Assembly: GCA_900766185.1 (NCBI GenBank)
Contig: CAAFUL010000025.1
Span: forward strand, 1 to 16,414
From: an uncultured Johnsonella sp.
GTDB lineage: Bacteria > Bacillota > Clostridia > Lachnospirales > Lachnospiraceae
Length of the DNA stretch: 16,414 bases
Reading direction: 5' to 3'
Shown piece by piece: positions 15,124 to 16,414 of this stretch (its first letter is position 1; every line of letters starts with the position of its first letter). The notes beneath the pieces are model-generated. The model was not told the DNA's origin. It saw nothing but the letters and a program-made list of their open reading frames with translations, and did not search any database. The position numbers and the translations under genes were made by a program.

Positions 15124-16140
15124 ATGTATAATATTCCAAAGAAAATAAAATTGGCAGATTTACCTACTAAAATAGAGTATCTGGAAAAAAGTTCAAAGCT
15201 TTTAGCTAAGGAAATTTACATTAAAAGGGATGATAAGACAGGAATTGAATTATCAGGAAATAAGGTAAGAAAATTGGAGTATGCAATAGCTGAAAGCATT
15301 AACAGCGGTGCGGATACTCTTATAACTTGCGGGGCTTTGCAATCCAATCATTGCAGAGCGGTAGCTGCTGTTGCGGCAAAGCTTGGAATGAAAGCCATAC
15401 TTGTATTGGTTGACGGAGCAAAAAATCCTCCTAATGGTAATTATCTTTTAGATCTTATACTGGGAGCAGATATAAGGCTTATAGAGGCTTCTGAGTATAA
15501 GAATGTGATGGCTATAATGGAAGATATCAAACTTGAGTGTGAAAAAAATAATCACAAGGCTTATATTATGCCCACAGGTGCATCCAATGCTATAGGAATG
15601 TTCGGATATATAGAGGCAGTTCAAGAGATTATAAAGCAGGAAAAAGAACTTGGACTTAAGTTTGATGTAGTAGTTGATACGGTAGGCTCTACAGGAACAT
15701 TTGCCGGACTGGCACTAGGTAAGCTTATACATAAGGCTGATTTTGATATACTAGGATTTAGCATTAATGAAAGCAGCGAGAATTTTAAGCAGGCAAGTTT
15801 TAACAATATAAAGGATTGTTGTAAATATTTATCGGGAAGCAAACATAATCATACTCCGGAAAGCATAGGAATAAGTGTTGAAGATCTTAATATTATAGAT
15901 ACTTATGTCGGAGGGGGCTATGCAATCAATTCCAAAGAAGACTTTGAATTTATAAGAGACTTTGCAAGAACGGAGGGAATATTTGTAGATCCGGTATATA
16001 CAGGAAAGGCTTTGAGGGGCTTATTTGAAGAAATGAAGAAATCAAGCTTTGACAAATATAAAAATATTCTCTTTATACATACCGGTGGACTGTATGGAGT
16101 ATTTCCAAAAGGAGAAGAGTTTTTACCTTACTTGAGTTAA
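15124..16140 (+). CDS. dcyD: PLP-dependent D-cysteine desulfhydrase-like enzyme (ACC deaminase family)
   Basis: This 338-aa cytoplasmic fold-type II PLP enzyme probably converts D-cysteine (or a similar D-amino acid) to pyruvate, ammonia and sulfide. The PLP lysine is K47 in LSGNKVRKLEY (43-53). The substrate-carboxylate loop is GALQSNHCRA (70-79), and VGSTGTFAGL (187-196) binds the PLP phosphate. Two positions separate ACC deaminase (Glu in VYEGK, Leu in HLGG) from D-cysteine desulfhydrase. Here they are Thr in VYTGK (T293) and Thr in HTGG (T320), favouring the desulfhydrase, although many genomes label this family ACC deaminase. The 350-aa reading from 15088 is rejected on promoter and ribosome-binding-site grounds. 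It stands alone, divergent from yitT. Confidence 0.8.
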   Translation: MYNIPKKIKLADLPTKIEYLEKSSKLLAKEIYIKRDDKTGIELSGNKVRKLEYAIAESINSGADTLITCGALQSNHCRAVAAVAAKLGMKAILVLVDGAKNPPNGNYLLDLILGADIRLIEASEYKNVMAIMEDIKLECEKNNHKAYIMPTGASNAIGMFGYIEAVQEIIKQEKELGLKFDVVVDTVGSTGTFAGLALGKLIHKADFDILGFSINESSENFKQASFNNIKDCCKYLSGSKHNHTPESIGISVEDLNIIDTYVGGGYAINSKEDFEFIRDFARTEGIFVDPVYTGKALRGLFEEMKKSSFDKYKNILFIHTGGLYGVFPKGEEFLPYLS

Positions 16141-16199
16141 AAAGTACTTTGTTTGAAATAAGCATGCTTAGGGTGCGCCTGATTTTTAATTGATATTTA

Positions 16200-16222
16200 C
16201 AAAGCCTTAACTTAAGTCTTTG
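16200..16222 (+). terminator. Possible weak terminator of the desulfhydrase gene
   Basis: CAAAG (16200-16204) and CTTTG (16218-16222) pair, and inside them CTTA (16206-16209) with TAAG (16213-16216), one mismatch between and a 3-nt loop. The tail ATTATACTTATTAATT is T-rich but not a run. Two short palindromes lie upstream, AAAGTACTTT (16141-16150) and TAAGCATGCTTA (16159-16170), with no T-run. Confidence 0.3.
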
Positions 16223-16232
16223 ATTATACTTA

Positions 16233-16388
16233 TTAATTCAAACTTCCCACATTCTGAATTGGAACAGTACATTGAAACTTCGACATTTCAGCTAACAAAA
16301 TGCTGATTTGTTTATCACATAAACCGTTACAAACATATCTTGCCTTGGACACGCTTCCGCTAACTTCGCCTCGCAGCGGTACTAAGCT
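16233..16388 (-). pseudogene. Open minus-strand frame without a start, possible repeat or gene remnant
   Basis: On the minus strand a 51-codon frame runs from just after a TAA (16391-16389) to a TAA at 16235-16233. It has no ATG until about 17 codons from its end. It reads with normal amino-acid variety, including YVCNGLCDKQISILLAEMSK, and its first third is GC-richer than the surrounding intergenic DNA. I do not recognise a family. It may be the tail of a degraded gene or part of an interspersed repeat whose upstream portion lies past the window edge. Chance openness is also possible at this length. Confidence 0.3.
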
Positions 16389-16414
16389 TTATCTTCGCCT
16401 GACGGCTTGATAAA
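16357..16414. repeat. GC-richer structured patch at the window end
   Basis: CCGCT (16357-16361) pairs with AGCGG (16375-16379), and TTTATC (16388-16393) pairs with GATAAA (16409-16414) around an inner GCC/GGC pair (16397-16399, 16404-16406). TTCGCCT occurs twice (16365-16371 and 16394-16400). The composition and stacked hairpins differ from neighbouring DNA and suggest the edge of an interspersed repeat or mobile element that continues beyond the window. Confidence 0.35.

Noticed and set aside
1..16414. CRISPR arrays, tRNA or rRNA genes, toxin-antitoxin pairs, prophage genes
   Set aside because: I saw no regularly spaced repeats, no cloverleaf or CCA-ended sequence, and no genes of these types in the intergenic stretches.

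Overview
The window looks like chromosome from a low-GC anaerobic Bacillota, most likely class Clostridia, family Lachnospiraceae. The reasons are AT-rich DNA with heavy use of ATA (Ile) and AGA (Arg) codons, strong AGGAGG-type ribosome binding sites, a HisRS opening that resembles the Lachnospiraceae form, a clostridial flavodiiron protein, HemZ, an OGG1-type 8-oxoguanine glycosylase and anaerobic-pathway (cbi) corrin enzymes. The genus cannot be fixed by reading alone.

Layout. Positions 1-121 hold the right end of an IS200/IS605-type element: a tnpB tail and the conserved 3' hairpin ending in TTCAC. A 15-bp hairpin (202-247) separates it from a minus-strand flavodiiron protein gene (fprA, 309-1514). 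Divergent from fprA, behind a good sigma-A promoter (1590-1618), runs rel (bifunctional ppGpp synthetase/hydrolase), then a glyoxalase II-like metallo-beta-lactamase-fold hydrolase, then hemZ, which overlaps the hydrolase gene by ATGA. After a 300-nt gap comes a second plus-strand operon: hisS, cbiL, cbiH, a cbiJ-cbiE-cbiT triple fusion, cbiA and ogg. It ends at a perfect 16-bp terminator (13608-13660). On the other side of this terminator, and convergent with ogg, is a YitT-family membrane protein on the minus strand. Its divergent neighbour is a PLP enzyme whose diagnostic residues fit D-cysteine desulfhydrase rather than ACC deaminase. The last ~180 bases hold a GC-richer, structured patch and an open but startless minus-strand frame that runs toward the window edge.

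How the genes work together. CbiL, CbiH, CbiJ, CbiE, CbiT and CbiA are six activities of the anaerobic cobyrinate a,c-diamide pathway packed into four genes and co-transcribed with the histidyl-tRNA synthetase gene. The other pathway enzymes (CbiK/X, CbiF, CbiG, CbiD, CbiC), cobalt transport and late steps are not here, and no cobalamin riboswitch is visible. HemZ is a further tetrapyrrole enzyme nearby. FprA (O2/NO reduction) and OGG (oxidised guanine repair) suggest oxygen-damage defence. Rel provides the stringent response.

The window is mostly ordinary core genome. I found no convincing undescribed system. The points most worth a second look are the cobalamin genes in a hisS operon without a visible riboswitch, the CbiJ-E-T fusion, the altered nucleotide-binding motifs of CbiA, the divergent HisRS C-terminus, the structured yitT leader, and the mobile-element or repeat-like ends of the window.
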